Of a DNA stretch of 64,000 bases, positions 1 through 7,665 are shown in pieces. Under the pieces are notes generated by a model. The model saw nothing but the letters and a program-made list of their open reading frames with translations. It was not told the origin of the DNA and did not search any database. The stretch is from Aminobacter sp. J41. Lineage in GTDB: Bacteria > Pseudomonadota > Alphaproteobacteria > Rhizobiales > Rhizobiaceae. The stretch is from NCBI RefSeq assembly GCF_000526635.1, contig NZ_JAGL01000004.1, positions 1 through 64,000 of the forward strand. The letters are read 5' to 3'. The first letter of the stretch is position 1. The number at the start of each line of letters is the position of its first letter. Both the position numbers and the translations under genes were made by a program.

Positions 1-210
1 ATCGAACGCCTTAACGGGGAGATCAAGCGGCGCACCGATGTCGTCGGCATATTCCCGAATGACGACGCCATCGTGCGTCTCGTCGGAGCCCTGCTGCTCG
101 AACAGAACGATGAATGGGCCGTTCAGCGTGCCCGCTACATGACGCTGGAAAGCGTCGGACAATTGAGCGATGATCCCTTCATCAGCCTGCCAGCAGTAGC
201 AGCACGCTGA
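1..210 (+). CDS. IS256-family transposase, C-terminal end (partial)
   Basis: Sixty-nine codons and a TGA stop are visible. The peptide begins [19 protein letters not shown] and continues with [17 protein letters not shown]. The NGEIKRRT and [17 protein letters not shown] patterns are hallmarks of the C-terminus of Mutator-type transposases, which are DDE enzymes of about 400 residues. The gene runs off the left edge, so whether the rest is intact is unknown. It does not share a transcript with its right neighbour, which is on the opposite strand. Confidence 0.85.
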   Translation: MERLNGEIKRRTDVVGIFPNDDAIVRLVGALLLEQNDEWAVQRARYMTLESVGQLSDDPFISLPAVAAR

Positions 211-275
211 CCAACCCGGCCAAGCCGGACAGCACGGCGACCAATGCCGTCAGTTACACCACGCGGTGGGACACC
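1..275 (+). mobile_element. IS256-family element, right end
   Basis: The first 210 bases encode the end of a Mutator/IS256-type transposase. The following bases contain GTTACACCACGCGGTGGGAC, which resembles the terminal region after the transposase gene in many IS256-family copies. The exact outer end is not certain (about 268-282) because the left terminal repeat is outside the window. The element abuts the 3' side of an interrupted gene on the other strand, whose last in-frame residues are read from IS sequence. Confidence 0.7.
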
Positions 276-807
276 ATCCCATATTTGCCAGCTCGTTCAG
301 AGACGCCTCGTCATGGTCCGCATGCAATCGCGTCATCAACCCATCCATTATCGCCCGGCCAATGCTTTGCGACATCGAAAGGGGTTGGTCATTGACCACT
401 TGAGCCGCATCCACATGCGGCAGGGAAAGGCCGAGATCAAACTTATCAACGCCCTCAGCCAGCATCTGAGCAATTGCTGCTGGATCTGCACGAGCTGACA
501 GCACCAACCTTCTTGCCAAATCATCGCCGTGCTGCAACCGCACTAGCCCCGCAAGCGCTTGAGCCACCGTACTACCGTGGGTGCGCCCAGCAGCCACGTA
601 GCCGACCCTATCGGAGCGGACTACAATGGCGAGCTCGCGCTCAGTGTACTCAGCCCCTTGCGGCGGCGGGACCGCATTGAGATCGGCTTCGAGAACGTTA
701 ACAACGTTTGGACGTATGCTTCGGTGGGCTCCGGGAACGTGAAGAGATAGATGAAGTCGTATCTCAAATTCCCCCATCAAACGATGCCGGACCTCACACA
801 CCTGACC
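250..807 (-). pseudogene. Interrupted gene of unknown function, main (3') fragment
   Basis: About 175 codons of open frame whose family I do not recognise; the sequence includes AQALAGLVRLQHGDDLARR and LAEGVDKFDLGLSLPHVDAA. The last ten residues (MGWCPTAWCN) are read from IS256-type terminal DNA, so the true 3' end is lost. On the 5' side the frame is broken at 807/808 by an IS2-group element. If that element and one copy of its TGACC duplication are removed, the frame continues without a stop through 2130-2285. The gene was therefore hit twice by insertion sequences. Residual expression from the GTG at 799-801 is possible but unlikely. Confidence 0.65.
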
Positions 808-836
808 TGGAGTTGCCCCTTAAAAACCGGACAGGA

Positions 837-1667
837 TCAGGTTTCTGTTTGACGGTTTAAGAACTCACGAGGCGAGCAATACCCCAAGGCCTTGTGCGGG
901 TGAAGGGTATTGTAGTGTTCGAACCATGAGGGCAGTTGCGCGATAACGGTCACGGCGTCTGGCACGGGGTTGACCGAGACGTAATCGCGCTTGAAGGTTT
1001 TCACGAAGGCTTCGGCCATTCCGTTCGACTGGGGGCTTCGGACGGGCGTCGAGCAAGGCTCCATGCCGATATCGATAAGCAGCGATCTGGTCTCCTTTGC
1101 GATGAAGCAGGAGCCGTTGTCCGTCAGCCATTCGATTGGCTTTGGAAGGGTGTTGATGAGACCGAAGCGGTTCTCAACAGCCGTGATGACAAGGTCCTGG
1201 ACGTCCTCGCTCTTGATGCCCTCGGTTGTCGCGACATGGGCAATGGCCTCGCGGTCACAGCAGTCGAGGGCAAAGGCAACGCGGACCTTCTCCTTGTTGT
1301 CGCAGCCGATTTCGAACCCGTCTGAACACCAGCGCAGGTTCGATTGCTCGACGGCGACGCGGCCATCGTGACGGCGCGTGTCGGTTGCACCGGTGTGGCG
1401 CTGAAGGAGCAGGCCATGCACCTTCATCACCCGGTAGACGCGCTTGGCATTGGGCCATGGGCGGTTTTCGCTGCGGGCTTTACGGCGCAGGATCGCGTGA
1501 ACCCGGCGATATCCGTAGGTCGGCATATCGTCGATGATCGACTTGATCTCTTCCAGCAGTTCCCGCTCATCGAGCGGCGGCCGCCCTCTGGCTCTGGAAG
1601 GACGTTGCTTCACACGTTCCGCAATGTTGGATCGGGCGACGCCCAAGGTCTCGCACACCGCCGTCAT
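837..1667 (-). CDS. IS2-group transposase OrfB (DDE integrase catalytic domain)
   Basis: This 276-residue protein supplies the catalytic part of the IS3-family transposase. An N-terminal HTH_21-like segment (PTYGYRRVHAILRRK, about residues 48-62) is followed by an rve-type integrase core. The three acidic positions are visible as RWCSDGFEIGC (first D), EWLTDNGSCF (second D) and SPQSNGMAEAFVKTFKRDY (E). The start ATG overlaps the stop of orfA as ATGA. In IS3 elements an OrfAB fusion is normally made by -1 frameshifting, and the overlap allows coupling or shifting, but I did not identify a convincing slippery site. No internal stop is seen. Confidence 0.93.
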   Translation of the reverse strand: MTAVCETLGVARSNIAERVKQRPSRARGRPPLDERELLEEIKSIIDDMPTYGYRRVHAILRRKARSENRPWPNAKRVYRVMKVHGLLLQRHTGATDTRRHDGRVAVEQSNLRWCSDGFEIGCDNKEKVRVAFALDCCDREAIAHVATTEGIKSEDVQDLVITAVENRFGLINTLPKPIEWLTDNGSCFIAKETRSLLIDIGMEPCSTPVRSPQSNGMAEAFVKTFKRDYVSVNPVPDAVTVIAQLPSWFEHYNTLHPHKALGYCSPREFLNRQTET

Positions 1668-2056
1668 CGCGAACCATCCTTCGGCAACGAGAGCGAGCGC
1701 AACAGGTGTTTTTTTGACCCTGATGCCATCTCAAGCGCTTCTTTGAGGATTTCGCCTTCCATAGTCTTTTTGCCGAGGAGGCGCTGCAGCTCTTTCACCT
1801 GGTTCTGAAGCGCCCTGTATTCGGATGCCGGGACGACCTCTTCCTGCGATGCTGTCGCCGTCAGCGCACCTTGCGCCGCCAATTTGCGCCAGGCGAACAA
1901 CTGGTTCGGCTGAATGCCATGCCGTCGCGCAACGATGCTGACGGTGATGTCAGGCTCGTAGGTCTCATGGACTATCGCGAGCTTCTCCGCTGTCGACCAG
2001 CGACGACGGCGCTCCGGGCCGGACAGCACTTCTATCTTCGGTATGTGACTGGTCAT
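1664..2056 (-). CDS. IS2-group transposase OrfA (helix-turn-helix)
   Basis: This DNA-binding subunit recognises the element ends. The N-terminal half contains the HTH_Tnp_1 pattern RRRRWSTAEKLAIVHET followed by ARRHGIQPNQLFAWRKL. The C-terminal half (EYRALQNQVKELQRLLGKK) is a leucine-zipper-like coiled coil, as usual for OrfA. I chose the ATG at 2056 (MTSHIPKIEVLSG), giving 130 residues; ten more in-frame codons exist upstream but look non-native. It overlaps orfB by 4 bases. Confidence 0.9.
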   Translation of the reverse strand: MTSHIPKIEVLSGPERRRRWSTAEKLAIVHETYEPDITVSIVARRHGIQPNQLFAWRKLAAQGALTATASQEEVVPASEYRALQNQVKELQRLLGKKTMEGEILKEALEMASGSKKHLLRSLSLPKDGSR

Positions 2057-2129
2057 AATGGGCACATTACTCCTAACACTTAACAAGTGGGAGATCGTGT
2101 CCGGGCAATTAGGGGGCCACTACATGACC

Positions 2130-2285
2130 CTGCATGGGAAACGCTGTGGCGTTAACACTTGGCCGTTGGTTCAGCGTTTGGCGTAGTAGCTCTACGAGGT
2201 CCTCATCTTCATTGAACCACTCAACCGCTCGATAATGAATAATTCTCTGCAAGACACCCCCCCCCCGTTCCCCAGTCACAGCAGT
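2130..2285 (-). pseudogene. Interrupted gene of unknown function, 5' fragment
   Basis: This is the upstream continuation of the fragment at 250-807, separated from it by the IS2-group element. Read on the minus strand the frame is open from just after a stop at 2286-2288 and gives RIIHYRAVEWFNEDEDLVEL, then joins in frame to the other fragment when the insertion is removed. Candidate starts are GTG at 2277-2279 and TTG at 2250-2252; none has a clear ribosome binding site. A run of ten C (2257-2266) lies at the start of the frame, so a sequencing or slippage indel could hide the true beginning. I do not recognise the family. Confidence 0.55.
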
Positions 2286-2287
2286 CT

Positions 2288-2734
2288 AGCCAACGCGACG
2301 TTATTGTCATCAACTTTGACATCTGCGGTCTCGCTGACGCGAAAAGTTGACCTTATCGCCGCGACTTCGATTAGGACTGCCACACCTAGCAACCTGCCAC
2401 CCCGCTGGCATCGCTGAGTTACCATGGCGATTGACGGCCTCATGAAGCCCCTGCCGAACGAGGGTTTAGACAATTCATGCTGCGCTCCCCCCTACACGCA
2501 TAGTTTTAGCGGTAGCAGAACGCAATTTTGCGTCATGCCCACATCGGGCAGAATCAGGGGCCGTCGTTATCGACCCTACGAGGGATCACCTGTAAAAGTT
2601 GCCGCTTGTCCGCTAGGGTATAGCCATACGGGCACGACCGTTCCCCGCTCAGGGCCTGTCCGCTAGGGTTGACAGGATTCTGCGGACACGCATAATTTCG
2701 TACATCACCCATATGGACACTCGGAGACACGCTC
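2288..2734. other. Intergenic region upstream of the recombinase
   Basis: I see no convincing gene. Short open frames here lack family features and ribosome binding sites. The region contains the C10 tract at its left edge and a pair of 13-bp direct repeats close to the recombinase start, listed separately. Confidence 0.6.
2607..2669 (+). repeat. Pair of 13-bp direct repeats upstream of the serine recombinase
   Basis: TGTCCGCTAGGGT occurs at 2607-2619 and 2657-2669, 50 bp apart. Related sequence (TGCGGACACG, an inverted half-match) follows at about 2683-2692. Resolvases bind res sites of this size and spacing next to their own gene, so this could be the recombination or autoregulation site of the downstream enzyme. 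That role is inferred from position only. Confidence 0.5.
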
Positions 2735-3367
2735 GTGGTAACGGTTCTCTACGCCCGCGTTTCGACCGCCGACCAGACGCTGGATCATCAGCTCACCCAA
2801 GCCGAACAGGCGGGCTTCACGATTGATACGGTCATCGCAGACCAAGGGGTATCTGGCGTCTCTACGACCCTTCGGGAGCGACCAGAAGGCCGGAGATTGT
2901 TCGACATGCTACGCAAGGGCGACACACTGGTCGTCCGGTGGGTAGATCGGCTGGGACGCAACTATCAGGATGTGACAGATACCATCCGGGAGTTCATGCG
3001 TAGAGGCGTCATCATCAGAACGGTCATCAACAACATGACGTTCGACGGAGCAACCGCAGACCCTGTTCAGATGGCGGTGCGAGATGCCCTCATCGCCTTT
3101 ATGGCGGCGACCGCACAGGCGCAATACGAGGCAACCAAGGCCAGCCAGAGGGCGGGCATTGAAGCTGCAAAGGCGAAAGGCCGGTCGTACCTCGGCAGGA
3201 AGCCCAGTTATGACCGGGCGACACTGGAGACCGTCAAGAACATGCTGGCAATGGGCACGGCAGGAACAAGCGATATCGCCAAGGCTACAGGCCTGACTCG
3301 GCAGACCGTCTTGAGGATCAAGGCAGACCCCGCCAAGGCGGAGGCGGTTCTAGCGGCATGGGAGTGA
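2735..3367 (+). CDS. Serine recombinase, resolvase/invertase family
   Basis: This 210-residue enzyme should cut and rejoin DNA through a phosphoserine link. The N-terminal resolvase domain begins VLYARVSTADQ with catalytic Ser10, followed by the LVVRWVDRLGRN block (about residues 66-77) that carries active-site arginines. A long E helix (MAATAQAQYEATKASQRAGIEAAKAKGR) leads to a C-terminal helix-turn-helix (TSDIAKATGLTRQTVLRIK). The length is typical of Tn3 resolvases and invertases and far too short for a large serine integrase. The GTG start fits the domain start. Direct repeats just upstream could be its target. It may serve the island or be a leftover of another transposon. Confidence 0.93.
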   Translation: MVTVLYARVSTADQTLDHQLTQAEQAGFTIDTVIADQGVSGVSTTLRERPEGRRLFDMLRKGDTLVVRWVDRLGRNYQDVTDTIREFMRRGVIIRTVINNMTFDGATADPVQMAVRDALIAFMAATAQAQYEATKASQRAGIEAAKAKGRSYLGRKPSYDRATLETVKNMLAMGTAGTSDIAKATGLTRQTVLRIKADPAKAEAVLAAWE

Positions 3368-3775
3368 GCCGGGGCGTCTATTGGTTTTCTTCCCTGTTTT
3401 GCACAAGAGGCCAGGATGCTACGCGGCTCCATGTCCGCGCGAGACTGCCATTGGTACTCCCTCATTCCCCCTGTCATGCTGAGCCAGTGAGCGGGACCCC
3501 CTACGCTGTGAATGCATCCTACACCGGAAGCATAAAACTTCTGCCATTCCAGTGGCGACTACATCCGGTAGCTCGCTGGCAATTATGGTAAGCCTTAGGG
3601 GAGCGACTTTCGCTTCCACTAGCGAATAGTGGCTCATCCGCGTGAACAAAGTTCGCCTCTGGGTGCCGTAGCTATCCGAGGGGGGGTGCTGACCATGACC
3701 GCTATGTGGTCCCCGGCTACTAAGTGACCCAATGGATCTTCCCTGCGCAAGGTTCATCAGTTAACCTGCGGCCGC
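3368..3775. other. Intergenic region between recombinase and methyltransferase
   Basis: About 400 bases with no supported gene. The longest frame on the minus strand (3419-3757) has no recognisable family and atypical composition. The promoter of the methyltransferase should lie in the last 150 bases, but I do not see a clear -35/-10 pair. Confidence 0.5.
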
Positions 3776-5467
3776 GTGGAAATGCGAGGGCGGAGAGTGA
3801 GAGCGATTGACCTTTACGCGGGCGTGGGAGGATGGTCACTGGGCCTGAATCTCGCGGATATCAGCGTCGTAGCGTCTTATGAACGGTGGCGGCCGGCTAT
3901 CGCTACCAACCGCAGGAATAATCAGCACGACGTCGTTGAAGCCGATATTCGAACCATGCCGCTGGATGCGCTGCCCCGAGATATTGATCTGGTGGTAGGT
4001 AGCCCTCCATGCACACAGTTCTCTTACGCAAACCGAGGAGGAAGCGGCGATATCGAGGACGGTCTGAAGGACATAGCCCGCTTCTTGGAGATTGTTGAAT
4101 ATCTGAGGCCGAAGTGGTGGGTAATGGAGAACGTCCCGCGGGTTGTCTCGATCGTAGAGAAGGAGCTCAAAGAGGGGGGATGTCTAGAACGATTTCGACA
4201 TCTTGAACCCCGCTCTGAGGTTTTTCGTCTCGAGGAGTTCGGCATTCCGCAGCGGAGGCGACGCTGCCTAATTGGAAACATCAACTTTGATCTTCTGCAC
4301 TCTTACACAAGACAGCAGCCGTCGCTTGCCCTTGGCGAGGTACTTCGCGCTCTTGGAGGCGAAACTGTTGTCGATCCGCTCTACGGCTTCTCCCGCCACA
4401 GGAGCCAAGTGAGCGACCACGAGCTTGAGAGGCCCCTTTCCGAGGAGGAGCTGCGTATCAATAGATCGTCCAAGGAGCTGCATCCGGTTTACAACCGAAT
4501 GCCGTTTCCGGAGCCACTCGACAAACCAGTTCGGACCATAACTGCGGTCTGCACGCGCGTTTCTCGTGAGAGCATCATCGTGGATGGAGGTGCCGGATTT
4601 AGGCGGCTGTCAGTAAGGGAGCGCGCAAGCTTGCAGGGCTTTCCGATCGACTACGAGTTCGAGGGGGTCAACTACGCGCAAAAGGCAAGGCTGGTTGGCA
4701 ACGCCATACCGCCGGTTTTCACATATCTGGTAGGGCAGGCAGCAAAGGGAGTGCTGTCAACCAAAGTGATGCCCTTGAGAAAGGCTTACCATCCACGCCA
4801 GATCGCCCAATCAAGGCCCATGTCGACCAAGCCGATCGAGACTGTAGCACGCCGCTTCCCGCCGACTCGGACTTTCCGCTTTGCCATTCCTGCACTTCAT
4901 TTCAAAAGCGGTGTTCGTTTCGAACTCCATAACCGCGCTGAGCAATCCACTATTCAGTGGGCCGTCGATCTATGGTTCGGCCCCTCCAAGTCCATCAGCC
5001 GCCTACGGCCTGACAGGCACCTGGCAGGCCGGCTTGGCGGCGCATTCCTCCGAGCCGGTCTCTGCCTCAGTCACCGCGTGATGGAGCTAGAGAGGTTCTT
5101 AGCATCAGTGGACTTTGTGCGTCTCCAGGATGTTTGGGCTCACCAAGGACCGGGAGGCACTCGCCCGTTCGATCTGCTAGACGGATTGGACTATGCAGCG
5201 AGCAAACTTGCCACTGATCTGAACCCTTATGAAGAGCTTTCATGTCGCTTGGTGGCCTCAGAAGTCGATTATGCGTTCGCCGAAACCGGCTCACCTCGTG
5301 GCGCAGCGAAGCTTCTCAAGAATGCGACAAAAGTTGCTGCTGGGATGCTGGTTTCAGGGGTCTTTAATGGCCATATTGCAGACCAGGTCAAAACATCACC
5401 TCTCGCGCCCTTTCTACGGTCCGACGGACCACCGTCCGACTATGCTGCGCATAGGATAGGCGCCTAG
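3776..5467 (+). CDS. DNA (cytosine-5)-methyltransferase with C-terminal extension
   Basis: The enzyme transfers a methyl group from SAM to C5 of cytosine in DNA. Motifs are in canonical order: I (IDLYAGVGGWSLGL, residues 11-24), IV (GSPPCTQF with catalytic Cys79), VI (WWVMENVPRV), VIII (QRRRRCLIG), IX (SVRERASLQGFPIDYEF) and X (LVGNAIPPV). The methyltransferase core ends near residue 330. About 220 further residues, including VRFELHNRAEQST and WAVDLWFG, match no family I know. The start could be GTG 3776 or ATG 3782, the latter two codons downstream; both precede the first motif by only a few residues. It is convergent with the HNH-helicase operon, 30 bp from its end. This suggests a modification partner for a restriction activity. 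Confidence 0.92.
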   Translation: MEMRGRRVRAIDLYAGVGGWSLGLNLADISVVASYERWRPAIATNRRNNQHDVVEADIRTMPLDALPRDIDLVVGSPPCTQFSYANRGGSGDIEDGLKDIARFLEIVEYLRPKWWVMENVPRVVSIVEKELKEGGCLERFRHLEPRSEVFRLEEFGIPQRRRRCLIGNINFDLLHSYTRQQPSLALGEVLRALGGETVVDPLYGFSRHRSQVSDHELERPLSEEELRINRSSKELHPVYNRMPFPEPLDKPVRTITAVCTRVSRESIIVDGGAGFRRLSVRERASLQGFPIDYEFEGVNYAQKARLVGNAIPPVFTYLVGQAAKGVLSTKVMPLRKAYHPRQIAQSRPMSTKPIETVARRFPPTRTFRFAIPALHFKSGVRFELHNRAEQSTIQWAVDLWFGPSKSISRLRPDRHLAGRLGGAFLRAGLCLSHRVMELERFLASVDFVRLQDVWAHQGPGGTRPFDLLDGLDYAASKLATDLNPYEELSCRLVASEVDYAFAETGSPRGAAKLLKNATKVAAGMLVSGVFNGHIADQVKTSPLAPFLRSDGPPSDYAAHRIGA

Positions 5468-5497
5468 TGGGGCTTTAGTCGACCGATGTGCCCGAGC

Positions 5498-7375
5498 CTA
5501 GCTGTCTTTATCCGATGCATCGCCGCCATCGCCCTTTCGACGCGCTTCCATGAATGACGCAAGTCGGCCCCACAGTTCGTCGGGAACCAATTTGGTAAGC
5601 TTCAGCATCTGAGCGTCCCCTGTCCTAAGCACAAACTCGCGAACATCACCCGCTATGGCTTCCCCGTCCCTCACCTCCTCTTCATCAACATCAATACCCC
5701 TGACAATTGCACCGACACGCAGCGCTTCGTTCAGTGAGATGACATAGTCGTTACCAAACTTGTGTCCACAATGCTGACAGGTTGATGACCGAGCGGGGGT
5801 TTGTAGCCCACATTCATCACACGTTCGCAGTCGCTGAACGGGCGCCGGGAACTCGTACCCGCACACCTGGCACTCTTTAGCGCCTCTATCGACCTCGCTG
5901 GTGCATGAGGGGCACCGCCGGGTGGTAGGCTGCTTGTCCTCACGTGCTAGCGCGGACATCTCGCCTTCTACCCGGCGAGCATACTCCTCAAAAATCTGGA
6001 ATGCCGGCATAACGACGTAGGCACGTGTATCGTCCCCAGGGCCATAGTTCCGCACCACTCGTCCAAGTGCCTGTCGGAATGCAAGCTCCGTCTGCGCCTT
6101 TGGAAGCAGGACCAGCACCCGCAGACGTGGGATGTCGACCCCCTCTGAGATCATTCCGACGGATACAATCCACCTTCGATCAGTGGCCCGGAACCGCTCG
6201 ATTCGTCCATCGTGGGGCAAATTACTATGAACGATCGCCGGTCGCTCCCCTTCCATCGCCTCTATCAGATCAACGAAGTACTCGGCCACCTCAATAGAGG
6301 GAGCGATGACCAAACCGCCAGCATTGGGCATACGTTCCCGAAGATCATCGAGTTTGGATGATGCCCACTGTACCATTGTGCCTTGATAGCCGTCTAACTT
6401 CGGTGAGCCGTCGGATTCATACTGGGGGGTGCAGGCTAGAACGTAGAAATCGAGTGCCTTCTGAAGGCCAGGTATACGTTTGAATTCTCTCGGAAGGTCG
6501 GCAGGTTCTTTGCTCGAAATTTTAGCGGATGAACCATCCTCCAGGTCGACCGTGAACTTCCCCTCGTGACGATGGAAGGTGGCGGGCCGACAGTAATGAA
6601 GGTCGACGGCTTCTCCGTACGTCAAGGTATAGGTACCCTCCTCCGGATGTTCGATCTTGCCGTGTCTTCGCGGAAGCCAGATGGAGTTCTTGCCATCAGA
6701 TCGAACCGGGGTACCAGTAAGGATGAGGACGAACTTCGCGCCCGCGAAGGCGGCGTCGGCGCTACTGCCCCACGCTGCCTCAACCGCGGCATGGTGGTGC
6801 TCGTCGCAAATAACCAGGACACGCTCACGCTGGCAGACGGCGTGAAATCCGTCAGCCAAATTTTGAATTGCATTCCAAGTGGCGCACACATCAACGTCTA
6901 TATCATCTGCGTCGGCGGAGGTGATCTTCGACATGTGGCGTCCCGTCACCAGTTGATAGTCAGAAGCCCATTGACGGACCACTTCAACGCGCGGCGCTAT
7001 TACAAAGACCCGGTCTATAAGCCTGCGCCTAAGGAGTTCTTCAGCGATTGCGCAGGCCGCAATTGTCTTACCTGCCCCTGGGGCAGCATTGATCAGGAAG
7101 TGGCGATCGCTGCCTTTCTCAACAAGCCAATTGATTGCCTTACGTAGAGCTTTTGACTGCCAATCCCGAAGTTCCATGTGACTTGCACCTTTCCGCAAAT
7201 TACATTTCGGGCAGAGTGCCTGACCGTTGTTTAGAACTGTTTTTCCGCCGCGCGAGAAGGGTCTGACATGGTCGCCATGAAAGCCGCGGGTAAGCTTTAC
7301 TCCACACCTCTGGCATCGGCCGCCAGCAAAGAGAGCCAAAATCCACTTCTGTCTTGCCCCAAAGAAGCGTCTCAC
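5498..7375 (-). CDS. HNH nuclease - SF2 helicase - double zinc-ribbon protein
   Basis: A 625-residue multidomain protein. An HNH-type module occupies residues 21-63: CQRC (21-24), the DH pair (35-36), Asn50 and CPKC (55-58), matching the HNH zinc-finger nuclease pattern. A superfamily 2 helicase follows: Walker A NAAPGAGKT with Lys103, motif II VICDEHHHAA, motif III LILTGTP and motif VI RQALGRVVRNY. Two four-cysteine ribbons end the protein (CPSCTSEVDRGAKECQVC and CDECGLQTPARSSTCQHC). The GTG start overlaps the stop of the upstream gene. It is likely ATP-dependent DNA remodelling coupled to cleavage, plausibly restriction, next to a methyltransferase. No biochemical role is proven by the sequence; a DNA-repair helicase is the alternative. 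Confidence 0.88.
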   Translation of the reverse strand: MRRFFGARQKWILALFAGGRCQRCGVKLTRGFHGDHVRPFSRGGKTVLNNGQALCPKCNLRKGASHMELRDWQSKALRKAINWLVEKGSDRHFLINAAPGAGKTIAACAIAEELLRRRLIDRVFVIAPRVEVVRQWASDYQLVTGRHMSKITSADADDIDVDVCATWNAIQNLADGFHAVCQRERVLVICDEHHHAAVEAAWGSSADAAFAGAKFVLILTGTPVRSDGKNSIWLPRRHGKIEHPEEGTYTLTYGEAVDLHYCRPATFHRHEGKFTVDLEDGSSAKISSKEPADLPREFKRIPGLQKALDFYVLACTPQYESDGSPKLDGYQGTMVQWASSKLDDLRERMPNAGGLVIAPSIEVAEYFVDLIEAMEGERPAIVHSNLPHDGRIERFRATDRRWIVSVGMISEGVDIPRLRVLVLLPKAQTELAFRQALGRVVRNYGPGDDTRAYVVMPAFQIFEEYARRVEGEMSALAREDKQPTTRRCPSCTSEVDRGAKECQVCGYEFPAPVQRLRTCDECGLQTPARSSTCQHCGHKFGNDYVISLNEALRVGAIVRGIDVDEEEVRDGEAIAGDVREFVLRTGDAQMLKLTKLVPDELWGRLASFMEARRKGDGGDASDKDS

Positions 7376-7665
7376 CGGCTGACCCAGTACTCCGTGAAGA
7401 GGATGTCCCGGATGGGAAGGTTGGGCGGAGGAGTAAGAGACGCATGCTTGTTTATCCGCACCATAGCGGTAGCGTAGTTAACTTTCCTCTGCAGAATCTT
7501 AAATTTCTGCTGACGAAGCTCATATACCACTTCCGGAAGATTTGAACATCCAAACAAAACCAGAGCTTCCATACGTGTAATTGGCAAACCGGAAAGGAGG
7601 TGCTCCTTTACTGCGGCCACCGCGCTGGCGTTTACAGTTGTCCCTCTTGTTTCTTTTGCAGCCAT
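7372..7665 (-). CDS. Small winged-helix-like protein
   Basis: A 97-residue protein whose middle part (LLSGLPITRMEALVLFGCSN and LPEVVYELRQQKFKI) follows the helix-turn-helix plus wing pattern seen in small phage-type DNA-binding domains (HTH_39-like). It ends RDILFTEYWVSR. Its stop overlaps the start of the HNH-helicase gene, so the two are translationally coupled. It could be a regulator of the operon or a DNA-recognition subunit for the helicase. I am confident that the gene is real and moderately confident of the fold. Confidence 0.75.
   Translation of the reverse strand: MAAKETRGTTVNASAVAAVKEHLLSGLPITRMEALVLFGCSNLPEVVYELRQQKFKILQRKVNYATAMVRINKHASLTPPPNLPIRDILFTEYWVSR

Larger units (their letters stand above)
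808..2124 (-). mobile_element. IS3-family (IS2-group) insertion sequence, complete
   Basis: The element is 1317 bp with imperfect terminal inverted repeats: the left end begins TGGAGTTGCCCC and contains CCGGACAGGATC, the right end read inwards begins TGTAGTGGCCCCC and contains CCGGACACGATC. It carries two overlapping genes, orfA and orfB, on the minus strand, and is bounded by a 5-bp direct duplication. Both reading frames look intact, so the copy may be active. Confidence 0.92.
803..2129. repeat. 5-bp target duplication TGACC flanking the IS2-group element
   Basis: TGACC is present at 803-807 and again at 2125-2129, directly outside the two terminal inverted repeats. Five bases is the usual duplication for IS2-type elements. 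Matching copies indicate a simple, recent insertion without later rearrangement. Confidence 0.85.

Noticed and set aside
2276-2473. A 65-codon minus-strand frame upstream of the interrupted gene
   Set aside because: It is in a different frame from the interrupted gene, has no family features, and ends just before the C10 tract. A frameshift joining the two cannot be shown.
2735-3367. The serine recombinase as the island's integrase
   Set aside because: At 210 residues it is a resolvase/invertase-size protein without the large C-terminal domains of serine integrases, so it is unlikely to have inserted the island into comM by itself.
6566-7147. A 193-codon plus-strand frame inside the HNH-helicase gene
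   Set aside because: It is antisense to the helicase motifs and has no recognisable domain or start signal.
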